64,000 nt of DNA from Sequoia sempervirens (Eukaryota; Streptophyta; Pinopsida; Cupressales; Cupressaceae), in NCBI GenBank assembly GCA_007258455.2, contig VDFB02270651.1, positions 701,898,217 through 701,962,216 of the forward strand, read 5' to 3'. How positions within the stretch are numbered: the stretch's first letter is position 1; the number at the start of each line of letters is the position of its first letter. Below, in pieces: positions 44,362-55,716 of this stretch. Both the position numbers and the translations under genes were made by a program. The notes beneath the pieces are model-generated. The model was not told the DNA's origin. It searched no databases and saw only the letters and a list, made by a program, of their open reading frames with translations.

Positions 44362-45598
44362 CGTTGATGCCTAAAATTGACAAGCAATAGCCTTATGGGA
44401 AACTCAGTTAATGGGGGCACCAATTGTGCTAAACTGAGTGACCTTCAGGTTTTTTAAAGAAGTTGTCTCCTTTTGTAGTTGGGGGGTTTGGAATGGGAAA
44501 CAAAAGAAGATATAAAAAAATAAAGATCTAACCTAAGGCGATGCGCCAAAATGCAGGTATGGGCACGGTAAATCTCCCTTTCAGATGGGATTTAAGGGTC
44601 CATTCAACAATCTACATGTCCCAGAATAACAAAAATCATAGATGAAAACCCAAATAATCTATTCAATAACATAAAAGAACTTCCATACACATTTACTAAA
44701 AAGAAGAGTCCAAGACATGCTCTAAATTCGCAAACTTATATTGAAATTATAGAAGTTCTGCAAATAAACTACTTAGTACAATAATGGCACAGTATAATGT
44801 TTTGTTAAATAGCTAAGAAACAGAAAGGCCAAACAACAAATTGAACAACAATTGGCACAATTTGAGAATCTTAATACAATAATAAAAAACAATACAAAAG
44901 GCCTAGTGTCTTTTCCCAATTTTTCTGTATGTTCCAAACTCCTTTTTAGAAAGAAGCAGTATAAATAGAAAATCATCACACCGCTTGAAAGCCAGTAATA
45001 GAAAAGATTCTCTGTCAAGAGAAATGATGTCCATCACAATGATTTCCCTAGGCCATATCAACAGAAAAGATTTTGAGCCATAGAATGCAGTCACCTTCGA
45101 GCTAGATGCATCCCCTTCAAATGATGGCAGTGGTCCCAGTGTAGAAGCAAAAAATTCCCATGCAGACATGTGTCACTCACCCATAAAGTTGGTTAGGATA
45201 CGTGGCGATAGGTCAACGCCTATTTTTCTTTCTTCCTTTCTTGTGATGAAAACCCCCGCAGAGAAGACACGTGGAGAAGTCTTCACTACCAACATTGACT
45301 GTGGGGTTCACCAAAAAGTGCCCATGGAATGATGCTACGTGGCACACAGGAGGAGCTTGGTAGAGAAGTGAAGGGAAGCAGGAATTTAAAGGCTTGCATT
45401 GCTAACATGTGGAAGCATGGCGAGGATTGGTAGAGAAGCAAAGGAGGAAATCATTGCAAGGAGTGCGCAGCGAACACGTGGCGATAGCAGGTGAAGCTCT
45501 TCAAAAAGGGGCCCAAAGATATTCAAATATATGGGGCACCGGCCGAGGCCAAGCAAAATATTATCAACCCAAAGGGAGCTTGAGGGATTTTATATCCA
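44362..45598 (-). repeat. GypH 3' LTR
   Basis: 1237 bp, cgttgatgcc (the normal TG is CG here) to tatatcca; matches 57512-58745. ACGTGG cores occur at 45200, 45269, 45337 and 45476, with a decayed one (atgtgg) at 45407. Confidence 0.92.
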
Positions 45599-45728
45599 CA
45601 ACTTTTGGCGACTACCAAGGGTGTTTCACATGCAAAATGGGGAACCCAAAAAATTTTGGTTCGAAGACTAGAGCCTTATTCAATGGGTGATGGAGTCAGA
45701 GCTTTGAGAGTGTGGTTTGCAGAGGAAG
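45599..45728 (-). other. GypH 3' untranslated stretch
   Basis: Between the end of ORF-X and the 3' LTR. I see no strong polypurine tract right at the LTR; the best purine run is short (ccaaaagt on the minus strand). Confidence 0.4.
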
Positions 45729-48700
45729 CTAGTTGACCTTAGATAGCATTAATATGGCACACAAATTTTCTTGCACTTCATGCAGATCGATCACCTCTTT
45801 GAAGAGAAGTTTCATGGATATCCTGGTCTTGGACTCAAGCTGAAAGAGCAGTCGCGCTATCTTATGGGTAATGCCTTCAATATATGTGGCAATAAGGGGT
45901 TGACTAAAACTTTGGAAAGTGGAAAAATCCTTTTGCTTCTCAATCTTTGTTGCAATGTGCTCCATTGTGGCTACTGAATCATCAGAAAGGAAAGGTGAGG
46001 GCAAACCCATTTGAGTCAACTGGGAGAACTTCGTCCACATATTGTTCATGGTCTGACTCAATATTGTCGAGCAATCACTAGCATGGAGGATAGTTGCATG
46101 GAAACAAATAAATTATTTTGTTGTTTTGGCAGCTGACCTTCGGTCTTCAATCCCTTCATTCACCAGGTCCTCATTTTCCACCATGTACAACTTATCTAGC
46201 AATTTTTTCGCTTCGGGTACCCTCTCCACAATGAATTTTGGGACTCTTCAATCGTTCCACGAACCTCCCTGCTCAAACTTGCCACTTCCGCCATGAACTG
46301 AAGTGTCGACTAAAGAGTTAGAAAAAAATCCTTGACCTTTTCCTAGTATAAAATATATAGTTGTTGGGCCACCAAGAGGAGGTCCGACTAGGTAGCAAGG
46401 GATTGGGGAGGATTCTTCAAAAGACCAATTTTCGCTTCCCTCGACCCAACATCCTATGTTAGCTCTACAATCCTCTTGTCTACAACAGAGAGTTGTTCCT
46501 ACAGAGTTTTCAACTCAACAAGCAATTTTTCCTCAGCATGACCTCTGGTTGCAGATTCTCTTTCCAAGGAAAGCTTTACTTCCTGGATTTCCTTCTCAAA
46601 TTGAGCTTGTCAGCCTTGGAAGTTCATATCATTTTGTTGCATTCTTTGCTCCAATTGAGCACGTTGATGTTGAAACTCTTCATTCTTTTGTTGCATTTCC
46701 TCTTCTACCTACGCCAACCGGTCATACAATTCTTGGTTTTTCTACTAAATATCAGTGACTAGGTTGGGATCTTGGGATTGGAACTTCGCATGTTCTCCTT
46801 GGAGTCTAGCCTGTTCTACCTGTGCTTACTGAGACAAGCATGCAAATTCAGCATCCCTTGCCTTTTCCTTCCTCAGTAGGACCTCCATCCTCTCCTTGAT
46901 ATTTTTTAGCTCATCTTCCTTCTTCTTTAGTTGGCCACCAGACTTGAGAAAGTCAATGGTCACCACACGATGGGTCTCTTCCATTAGCTCAACCTTATCT
47001 TGCAGTTGGGCCATGCGCAGATCGAGTCCCATAGCATAGATGGTGTAATCTTCGGGTTGCATCTCTCCTTGAGGCTTGATGACATTTAGATGCATGGTTG
47101 CAAAATGAAATGACTGTTGAGCCTTATTGAAAAGGGTTCACACCTGTGGCTCTACCAATGTTTTAGCATAATTGTCCCTTTGCTTCTGGAGCCTGAGAGC
47201 CCGTGCTACTCTTGTTTTATCACCCTCCAACATAAATTCCACTGACGATCTAATCAGCTCACCTGCAAAGGGTGCACCAAGAGGAAGAGCAAAAGGGAAT
47301 GAGAGAGTAGTGGTCCCGACTGATTTCTTCTTCGAAAGAGAGACTGTTAGTGGGGAGAATGGGGGAATGTTATACCAAGGCCCAGTTTGTGAAGTGGCAG
47401 AAGGATTCATGGGGAGCAGTGGTGGTAGCGGAGGTACAATGGACTCCATTTTTTGGACAAGCTAGGTTAGATCCTACACGGTTACAAAAAAAGAGGTGGC
47501 AATAGCGGTTGTGGACTGTGCTCTGACAAAAGGTGGAGTAACCCGAGGGGGAATAAAAATGAATTTCCCAAGTTGGGAGAATTAGGAGAAACCTCCAGTG
47601 ACCATTACAATAGAAGCAAAAAAAGAAAGGCCAACAATTGAAGTGATAGGTGACACCGAGATAGTAGGAGAAACCAAAGATTGTGAATCAAGAAGAGGGG
47701 GAGAGAAAGATACCTGAGTTGCAGAGGAATCTAATCCTTGGCTCATTGCAAGTTCTTGTTAACCTTCAGAAATTGCATCTGTGCGCTGCCTTTTGTCGAG
47801 TGGGGAATTATCCACCTCTATGACCTTTGAAATTTGTTGGGTTACTCTGGCTCTTTTCATATCCCATGTGCATGTTTGTGAGGCTCCTGAATGCGATATA
47901 TTCACTCGCACCCTTGAAGAAGTTTTGCTAGGCTGTATTGTCATTTTTTCTTTCTTCTGTGCTTGGGCCTGTTTTACCACCTTTCCTTGCGCTATACATT
48001 TCTTAGCCTCCCTCGGGTCTATATCCTCATCATCACTCGCATCAATATCATCATGCGCTCTGTTCCATAGAGTATCAAATATTTCATCCTTGTCTACCTC
48101 TTGGAATGGGGCATCAAGGCATTGGGTTTCTTGACAATAAATCTAGAAATCTCTAATATTTTCCTCACTCCACTGCCACTTCTTGACCAATACATTGCAA
48201 AGGGTGGCCCCCATTTGGCGCTTCTCATTAAAATTCACTAAAAATAAATAAAAATTGAGCAATTTTGGCCTCCTATCTTCTGTAAGAATGTGAACCAGGT
48301 CTACAAATATATCATCCTATTTTGAAAGGGGATTTTGTTGCTTTTCCTAGTAAGGCCAGGGGCTATGAATTACCCAAAAATTTATGTTTGCTAAATCATT
48401 GTCGGGGTTATATTGCCATTTTTCATAGATCAATACTAGCCCCAGATGAGCCAAATTTTCCTTTAGCAGACCATGCATCTGCTTCTTTGTTATAACCACC
48501 ATTTTGAAGCTCAGTGGGTAGTAGAAAAACCCTTTCTTGTTCTTCCCTCCACAAAATTTATTGTCAATAACTGACACTTGCCAAAACATCACAAGGGCCA
48601 ACACCATGTCTATGACACATGCCAGGAGTTGGAATGGCTCCTCAGTAAAGCCACACATCTAAATGAATGTAAAATATTCTTTGAGAAACCAATCACATTT

Positions 48701-49840
48701 AGGAGTGAAACTCTGCATCCACCTTGTTTGGTCGGCAGAAAGCCGATAGAGATTGCCATCCTAGCTAAAGTCTTGCAGAATCAGAGTCAAGAAATAATAT
48801 GAGAATGCATAATAGTCATATGTTGCAGAAACGAGGGAAGTCCATACATAAACCAACCTTCTCACTCCTTTCTCATCAAAAATAGCTAACCTGATATGTT
48901 TTTTAAAGAAGTTAGGGTTTTGGTGTAAAAACATATGAGCAAGGAGAGAAGAAAACCTGAACTTATGTTGTGTTTTGTATTCCTTGATTTGTCTCATCAT
49001 TTCCTGGACAATGACTTTCAAAAATTCATACCAAAATAACGAATGTTGCTTCCTCAATTGAAAACCCAAACCCATTTGAAATGCTTCAACAAAATTTTCC
49101 TCGTTCGTGCCGCAAACAAAAGCCATCATAGAGAAGGCTTCCTACAAGTCTGTGTTAAAAGCGTTGTACGCAACCAGAATCTTTGGTAGATTTTCCAAAT
49201 CTTCTTGAGGCCTTTGGGTTTCTCTGTTATAAAAATCTAGAGCAAGATCTCTACCTCTCCAATAGTTGTCCCCTTTTTCTAGAGTGAATGACTCCATCTT
49301 TTCTGCTCTAGAGCCCCTTGCAAGGATGCATAGTATGTTTCTGATAGCCTCCACGCTAATGTTAACCCTCAGCTCTCGACCTTCAATGGTGCCAGTATCT
49401 AGGTTGAAATGTTGAATGCCCTCATGAACTAGCTCCAGGTAGTAATGCACAAAAGGAACCATATATTGTGGGAGACCGTAGAACCATAGCTTGTACGCCA
49501 ACTGACGTTCGTTAGTGGCCACTTTAATTCTTTTGCAAGCTGCTTCCCTAAGATTCTTAGGGTTAGTTTTTAGGGTGGGATAACGAATGTTATCCCATTC
49601 TTCCATTATTTGGGTCTGGTCCCTATGAGTTTTTAGCTTTCCTGCGGCCCGAATCCACCTTGGCTTCTCTGGTATCCCAAGCAAAGCGTAAGAGGTATCA
49701 CTAAAAATATTGGCTATGGGTGTCACACGCATGTCATCAAACAAGCTTTGGGTTGCCTCTCCTTGCACTTCCATCTGAGGATTTTGGGCCATTTCAAGGT
49801 GTTGTGGATTTTTGCGATGCTCAAACCTATTGCAATTCAC
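45729..49840 (-). pseudogene. GypH ORF-X, giant downstream ORF (~1,370 codons) of unknown function
   Basis: 49840 down to about 46065 stays in one reading frame, broken by mostly TAG stops; 45729-46061 continues in another frame. N-terminal part (49142-49840): MAQNPQMEVQGEATQSLFDD, then YGLPQYMVPFVHYYLELVHE and TIEGRELRVNISVEAIRNIL. Middle (48347-49129): AHMFLHQNPNFFKKHI, VIDNKFCGGKNKKGFF and QWSEENIRDF. Then an acidic and Lys-rich stretch, a Ser/Pro-rich stretch (47138-47449), and a long probable coiled coil (46400-47095: LKKKEDELKNIKERMEVLLR). The N-terminal pattern recalls the domain found in ORFs of Athila-type elements, but I cannot confirm this. GypA has matching pieces in the same order. 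Confidence 0.75.
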
Positions 49841-50430
49841 TTGTGTTCTTTAGAAATTCTGCACTCAAAAACTCTTTGTACTGAATAACATACTTAGGAA
49901 GATTTTCACAATGTTATTCTTTCACATGCAACACTTAGATTTTTCTTACTTGGAGTTGTAGACAACGATTTCCTTTCTACATTAAATTCAGCATGTATCG
50001 CCAACTCCTTTGCTCATGCGAAATGAATTTATTTCCCTTTTGAAAATACAAGAATTCATAATGGCAGTTAGTCATCATGTCCTACGGCATGATTTCTTGG
50101 GAAACTGAGTCGGTGATTGAAGGCATCTAAAACATTTTGCATGCTTGACAATTAATATTTAAAAAATAATTATTAAACCAAAGATGCAATAAGTACTCAA
50201 AAATATTTGAGTTCCTCCTCGGAAATTGGAAAATGCTTGCAATGTGACACATTAGTACTCGGTCGTGTAGACTACCACCAGTTTTGGCTACTTAATTACT
50301 TCTTAACTTCGCACGTAGCAATTCGTACATAGCAGACACAACTGGGTGGGAAATTCGGTTGGCTCTTGGTGGGATTTTTGAGTTAATACTCGATTAGCAT
50401 CATGCTTATGGCACTTAGATATCCTGGCTA
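49841..50430. other. GypH spacer between ORF-X and the antisense ORF
   Basis: AT-rich and non-coding. Small minus-strand frames such as 50303-50512 have no motif. It holds the start region of ORF-X on one strand and the upstream region of the antisense ORF on the other, so a shared or divergent promoter is possible. Confidence 0.4.
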
Positions 50431-50434
50431 TTTC

Positions 50435-50442
50435 TATAAATA
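50435..50442 (+). promoter_or_regulatory. TATA box for the antisense ORF
   Basis: tataaata within tttctataaatagacac, 79 bp before the ATG at 50521 and on the plus strand, opposite to the element. It is a perfect plant TATA form at a normal distance. Confidence 0.6.
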
Positions 50443-50520
50443 GACACAAAGGCAACAAAAAAATTGCACTTAGTGATTGAGACAAATTAGCGTTTGGGAA
50501 GTTGGGTAGCATTAGGTGTC

Positions 50521-51157
50521 ATGAATACTCCAATTAGGCTCACTAGTAATAAGTCGCAGACAACTTTTGTAGGTGAAGTTTCTAACAGGAATTTGAAGTG
50601 AATGAAAAAGAACAAGCATTCATTGGCTATCATAGCAATGAAGTGGGTATTGGTAGGGACTATATAGAGTACGAAGACAAGTATAGGATCAATACCGACA
50701 TTTTCTCTCATTTTTTTGCATCCTTGCTTGATATATAGGTCCCTAAGTAGATGATTTTGTGGAGATATTTTTGAAGCGCTACCTCAGTGGCCTTGGTAAT
50801 ATTGTGACAAATTTAGTCTATGGCCCTGGTCTTCCCATGGAGAGTGACCTCTGCAGACACATAGAAGAAGACACAATGGTTCCGTGGGTACCATTTTTGA
50901 GTGGGTTCTGCATTCTACCAATTGGAGAACACCGTGAGAGGGTTACCTGTGCTTGCCATTTCCTACTACGCTGCTAACACATGGTGATATTTTATGACGT
51001 TGAATGGTATACTGACTTCAGGAACCTAGTGTTCCCTCCACCTCTCGCCAGTGTTGTTGTTGACGCTCCTGCTATCTTTAATGTTGCCCCTGCTGCTATT
51101 CTAGAAGTTGATGATGATGTTATTCCTGATGTTGCTGCTAATGATGCTCCTGCTTGA
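50521..51157 (+). pseudogene. GypH antisense ORF (~210 codons) of unknown function
   Basis: Starts MNTPIRLTSNKSQTTFVGEV at 50521. After a one-base shift near 50591 it goes on FEVNEKEQAFIGYHSNEVGI, GRDYIEYEDKYRINTDIFSH and FFASLLDI to a stop at 50736. After a second shift of the same sense near 50745 it reads DDFVEIFLKRYLSGLGNIVT, NLVYGPGLPMESDLCRHIEE and TMVPWVPFLSG, then past one stop (50975) YDVEWYTDFRNLVFPPPL and an Ala/Val/Asp-rich end at 51157. Three consecutive frames joined by two small shifts look like a decayed gene. Extra antisense ORFs between pol and the 3' LTR are known from some Tat-lineage elements (Grande-type). GypA has no room for it. Confidence 0.6.
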
Positions 51158-51515
51158 AGAGTGAACTCCTTTCCCCATTTAAGAATCAACAATTTTCATC
51201 TATTTTTTGTATATACGCCTAGAAAAGGCTTTTAACTTATATACTTGAAAAAACTACATAGTATAGATATAGATATACTTGAAAAGTATGGCCCTAGAGC
51301 CATTTTGGAAGTGTAATATCAAAGTATATATACCATCTAATGAATATACAACTTTTACTAAATTTTTGTCTCTTTTTCTTTTTGCTTCCTACATTATGGG
51401 TTTTGTTTCTCCACTTCTTGCGTTATGAGTTGCTTTTGGAAAGACCAAACGAACAAAAGAAAAAAATAAAATTTACAATAATTACATATTTACATAGGCA
51501 GAACAATTAATAAAT
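51158..51515. other. GypH spacer between antisense ORF and integrase end
   Basis: AT-rich and non-coding, with a small tatagatatagatata repeat near 51259. It may contain the 3' ends of both convergent transcripts. No polyadenylation signal I would stake a call on. Confidence 0.35.
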
Positions 51516-51516
51516 C

Positions 51517-52860
51517 TTAATTGAACAATTTGAGGTGGATTCAAATAACTAGAATCCTGAATGCTTCTTTCTCCATATTTTCTAATTCAAATGCATTGTG
51601 TTGCTTGCATTTAATTATTCTAAAAGGGCCTTCCCACAGACTATCAAATTCTCTATGTTGGCCAGGCTTTGTGGCCCTCTCATTGAACTTTAGAACTAGG
51701 TCTTCACATTTTAGACCCTGGTCAAAGGTTTTCTTGTCAAACCACCTTTTAACCACCTGTTGGTGGTTATTCATGGTTGTCAGGGCCTTTTCTCTTTTTT
51801 CCTGTATCTCCAACAACTCAGCCAACTGGACCTCGATGGCTCCATTTTGTTCCACCTCCAGAGACTTGAGCAACTATAGTGCAGGAATCTCCATGGAGAT
51901 GGGAAATAGTGCTTCCTTCCCGTACACCAACTTGTATGACGAAGTCTTGAGGACTTTCTTAGGGGTTATCTGGTCTACCCATAGAGCTTCCCATAGGTTC
52001 CTATACCATTCTCTTTGATGTTCTGACCTGATTCTTTTAATGAGCCAAACTAAATTTTTGTTAGTCGACTTAGCTAGACCATTTCCCTACGGATAGTAGT
52101 TTGAACATGTTTTTAAGAATATGCCATGATTGAGTGCAAATTGACATGCCTTTGAACCCAAGAAATCGTTAGCATTGTCAAAGATGATGGTCTTTGGTAG
52201 GCCAAACCTCGTTACCAGTTCTTCAAGAAAATTCACAATCTTTGCCTCTGTTGCATTTTTTAGGGGCATAGCCTCGATCCATCTGGTAAAGTAGTTTGTA
52301 GATGTGAGGATCCATTTGTGTCCAACACTGGAGGTGGGATTAATCATCCTGACAAAATCGAGGCCCCATTGTGCAAAAGGTTCCTCGATCACTATTGGAT
52401 TGAGAGGCATTGTTGAATTTTTCCTCCTTCCTGTGAAGAATCGACATTCTTTGCAAGCTTTCACCAAAGAGTGCAAGTCATTGAATAGTGTAGGCCAAAA
52501 ATATCTGGCACACATAATTTTGATAGCGGTGGTCTTTGCAGAAAAATGTTCGCCCATAGGATTGTTGTGGAAAGTGTTAAGAATTCCCTTCGCCTATTTT
52601 GTGGTGACACACCACAATAGAACACCATTGAAGTTCCTTTTGAAAAGGACCCCTTCAATGAGTGCATATTTGTTGTTTTGCAATCTATAGAATCTTCTCT
52701 TCTGAGAAGGAAGGCTTGGCGGATATTTTTTGGTGTGCACAAATCTTACTCTGTGTACCAACCAACAAACTTCGGACTTGGACTCATTTGTTAGGACAAG
52801 CTCAGGTTGCTCCTCTTTAGTTGCTATTTCTTCATCATGTGCCAAATTCTCACACAGTCC
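51517..52860 (-). pseudogene. GypH integrase
   Basis: Inserts element cDNA. The zinc domain (about 52430-52600) reads FHNNPMGEHFSAKTTAIKI and VKACKECRFFTGRRK (H-x5-H, C-x2-C). The core at 52087-52557 has QWGLDFVRMINPTSSVGHKW (Asp), VTRFGLPKTIIFDNANDFLG (Asp), then after a stop GNGLAKSTNKNL, where the catalytic Glu is Lys. The C-terminal domain (51541-51873) includes KCEDLVLKFNERATKPGQHR and LWEGPFRIIKC. 52594-52845 is the linker from RNase H. Dead because the Glu is lost and stops are present. Confidence 0.88.
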
Positions 52861-53345
52861 TCTTCCTTAGATGGTCTTTGTGGGCTTGACCTCAATATCA
52901 TATTCGAGGATCTTAGTCATCCAATTGTCCCTTTTTTTGGTGATTTCTCCCTCCATGATATACTCACGCACATTAGAATATGTGACATATACCATTACCT
53001 TCTTGCAATATATGAGGTGTCGAAACTTCTTGAGCCCCTTAACAATGGAAAATCCTTGCATTTCAACGAAGTTATAGTTCGTCTCATAATCCTTTAAGGT
53101 CCGGAAGTGAAATGCTATTGGATGTTCTCCGTTTCCTTCATCATCCTTTTAGGTCAAAACAATAGCGATGTTGAATTTTCTACTGAATACATACATTATG
53201 AATTCCTTTGATAAGTCTGGATTCACTAGCACAAGAGCTGAAGAAATAACATCCTTAACCTTTTCAAAGGATTCTCTAGCTTCCTTTGTCCATTTGAAAA
53301 ACTAATCCTTTTTTAGCATTAGGGTGATAGGTCTAATTATACCTG
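52861..53345 (-). pseudogene. GypH RT-linked RNase H (catalytic Asp missing)
   Basis: Reads FIMYVFSRKFNIAIVL, HPIAFHFRTLKDYETNYNFV, then (52867-53061) GLKKFRHLIYCKKVMVYVTY and KRDNWMTKILEYDIEVKPTK. It occupies the RNase H position behind RT, but the opening TDAS motif is YVFS, so the first metal-binding Asp is gone. GypA shows the same loss. The domain probably serves, or served, only as a structural connection. Confidence 0.75.
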
Positions 53346-53350
53346 CAAAA

Positions 53351-54240
53351 TCATAAATGAATTTTCTCACAAAATTTACCTTCCCTAAGAAGGATTGAAC
53401 TCCCTTCTTGTTGACTGGTAGGGGAGGTTCCCTGATTTCCTTCACCAATTCCTTCTTTGGACACTGCATGCCCTAATAGTTTTCCTTGTGGCACTCTAAA
53501 GACACATTTTTTTGGGTTTAGGGATATCCTAAACTCTTGGAATTTTTTGAAAACCATTTCTAGAAGATCAAAGTGATCATCCTTACTCTTAAATAATATT
53601 GTAAGATCATCCAGGTAGATCAAGATGATCTTATTGATCAATTCCCTGAAAGTAATATCCATTGCCTGTTGGAAGGTAGCTCCCGCATTTGAGAGGCCAA
53701 AAGGCATTTTTGCATATACAAATGTTCCCCAGTTGGTAGTGAACATTGTTTTTTGTCAGTCCTCCTCTTTTACCCAGATCTGGTTGTAATCAGAGAAGTT
53801 GTCTAGTATAGAAAACATCTTTGATCCTGCCACCATTTGCAAGATTGACTCCATAGAAGGCAAGGGGTAGTGTTCCTTCAAGGATGCTCTATTCAGGTCT
53901 TGCAAATCAACACATAGGTGGATGTCTCTATTCTTCTTTCGAACTAGAACTAGGTTGGATGCCCATGTACTGTGCTTGATCGAGAAGACGATTTGGGACT
54001 AAATTAGCTTTGTCAGCTCTTGCGCCATCAATGCCTCAATCTTTAGTTTAACCGACCTTTGCTTTTGGCAGACTGGTTTTGCACCTTCAATCATTTCTAT
54101 AGTATGTTGGATGATTTTGGGATCATATCCCTTGAGGTCATCATATGACCAAGCCACTACTCCATATTTCTCACAGAAATGGATGAGTCTTTCTTTATCA
54201 TGTGTGAGACATCCTTCCTGACTCTAAGCTTCCTTCCATC
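53351..54240 (-). pseudogene. GypH reverse transcriptase
   Basis: 53351-53746 reads FVYAKMPFGLSNAGATFQQA, IILIYLDDLTILFKSKDDHF (catalytic YLDD) and LNPKKCVFRVPQGKLLGHAV. The N-terminal part to ~54190 is readable (AKPVCQKQR, STWASNLVLVRKKNRDIHLC, LQDLNRASLKEHYPLPSME, FSILDNFSDYNQI) but carries stops. Standard gypsy RT. Confidence 0.88.
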
Positions 54241-54246
54241 TCCGAC

Positions 54247-54519
54247 CTAAAGGTCTGCATAGTCACTTTTGTCTACTACAAACTTCCTCTTGTCATTCCT
54301 CACATCATCATAATCGAATAGGTTCTCAAGAGTGACCAATCCTTTTGGAAGCTTGTTGGACCTTAGTTGAATAATTTTTCCTTCATACGCCTCGACAATA
54401 TTTGATTGGAGTTGCTCAGCGAACTCTCCCAACTATTGGATGAATGAGGTGATGTGTTCATCACTTTTGAACACTTGCTAGCTCTAGTCATTATCTAGAA
54501 TTGCAGGTCAGATGATCAC
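54247..54519 (-). pseudogene. GypH linker between RNase H-like domain and RT
   Basis: 54247-54432 reads MGEFAEQLQSNIVEAYEGKI and NKLPKGLVTLENLFDYDDVR. Present also in GypA. No catalytic motif; probably a spacer with a processing site. Confidence 0.6.
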
Positions 54520-55077
54520 TCACATAGAGTGTATGTTATGAATTAAGCCAAAAGCAGGATCAAACTGAGATCCGATTACTACCATGTGATCCGCATCTAC
54601 ATTTTGCTCTCTGGGAAATTTTTGGATATTGAAGGCTTCAAAGCCCTTGATTAAGTCCCAAAATCTATGTCTATAGGATCTCATGTGGACATTCTTGGCT
54701 GGGAAAATCCCCAGGACTTCATTGACCACTAGCTCGGAGTCTCCGAACACCATTATTTGCTTAATTCCCATTCACTTTGCAAGGCTTAAACCTTGCACTA
54801 GGCTTTCATATTCAACTTCATTGTTCAAACAAGTGAACTGGAAGTGGAAGGACTTGAGTGTATTTTCATTGGATGGGGATGTCAAACATATCCCGACTCC
54901 TATGCCAACTTTGCATCTTGATCCATCAAAATGCAATGCCCATATTTTTGAGGCTGGACAGTTCTCGGATTCCTTCATGACCTTCAGGATCACTTGATCT
55001 TCATCATAGATGGCATAAGTCCCCAATCCGGTGGCATGATAATTTTTGAAAGGATCAGTGTCAATATATTTCGTCAA
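54520..55077 (-). pseudogene. GypH RNase H-like domain upstream of RT
   Basis: 54772-55077 reads LGTYAIYDEDQVILKVM and then KIWALHFDGSRCKVGIGVGI (first Asp), FHFQFTCLNNEVEYESLVQG (Glu). One stop lies before MGIKQIMVFGDSELVVNEVL (Asp), then DLIKGFEAFNIQKFPREQNV and DADHMVV (fourth acidic position). All four catalytic positions are present. This layout (FDGS, NN-x-EYE, GDSEL, REQN-x-AD) is that of the second, 'archaeal-like' RNase H of Tat-lineage elements. Here it is between protease and RT. Confidence 0.82.
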
Positions 55078-55098
55078 GAGGACCTCCTCTGAATCAAT

Positions 55099-55713
55099 CT
55101 AGTCTCCAGTCACCTTCTCATCCTCTAGTAGCTCAGTACAATATATTTCATCTTTGGTGAAAGAGGTATGAGCGGCCTCAAAGTTGATCATAGCTTCATC
55201 AGCCACATGTTCTGAATGTAGAGGTTCAAACACTATCTTCATTTTAGCTCCATGTTTTGTCCTAAGGATCAAGTGTGACCAATCTAAAGAAAGATATCCA
55301 CCTATTTTGGAAGTGAATTCCCGTGATAAGAAATTACCGAACATGGAGGGAACGTCTATGATCATGGTATCTTGTGGAATTGTGATGCTAGGGCGGGATA
55401 ATAGAGTCAAGGGGAGGTCCTTAATGACACCTATGGTTTCAAACTTGTTCCCATCAAGCTGTATGACCCATTTTTTTAAAGGTTCATAGCTAAGTCCTAA
55501 GGCTTCAGCTATCTGCTTGGGCATGGCTATGGTACTAGCACCAAAGTCAATCATAGAATTGTGCAACAATTTCTTACCCACAATTAGAGTTAGGAAAAAT
55601 GGTTTCAGTTTTGGCTTACCTCTAACTTTGGTGGAGGCTTCCTCTGCACTATTTGTGAGGACTTTGGCTAGAGGTGATGAATCAATGGCCTTTCCCTTGA
55701 GTGATTGCTCCAT
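55099..55713 (-). pseudogene. GypH aspartic protease
   Basis: 204 open codons. KPFFLTLIVGKKLLHNSMID leads to the active-site block MIDFGASTIAMPKQIAEALG, where the usual S/T after Asp is Phe. It then reads VIQLDGNKFETIGVIKDLPL, IIDVPSMFGNFLSREFTSKI and GGYLSLDWSHLILRTKHG. The catalytic Asp and Gly are kept, so activity is not excluded for the ancestor. Confidence 0.85.
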
Positions 55714-55716
55714 TGG

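Noticed and set aside
47781..48134. Plus-strand ORF of 117 codons (and 47172-47465)
   Set aside because: Antisense of ORF-X, whose frame agrees over several kilobases.
51521..52018. Plus-strand ORF of 165 codons
   Set aside because: It is the antisense of the GypH integrase C-terminal domain, which has clear motifs on the minus strand.
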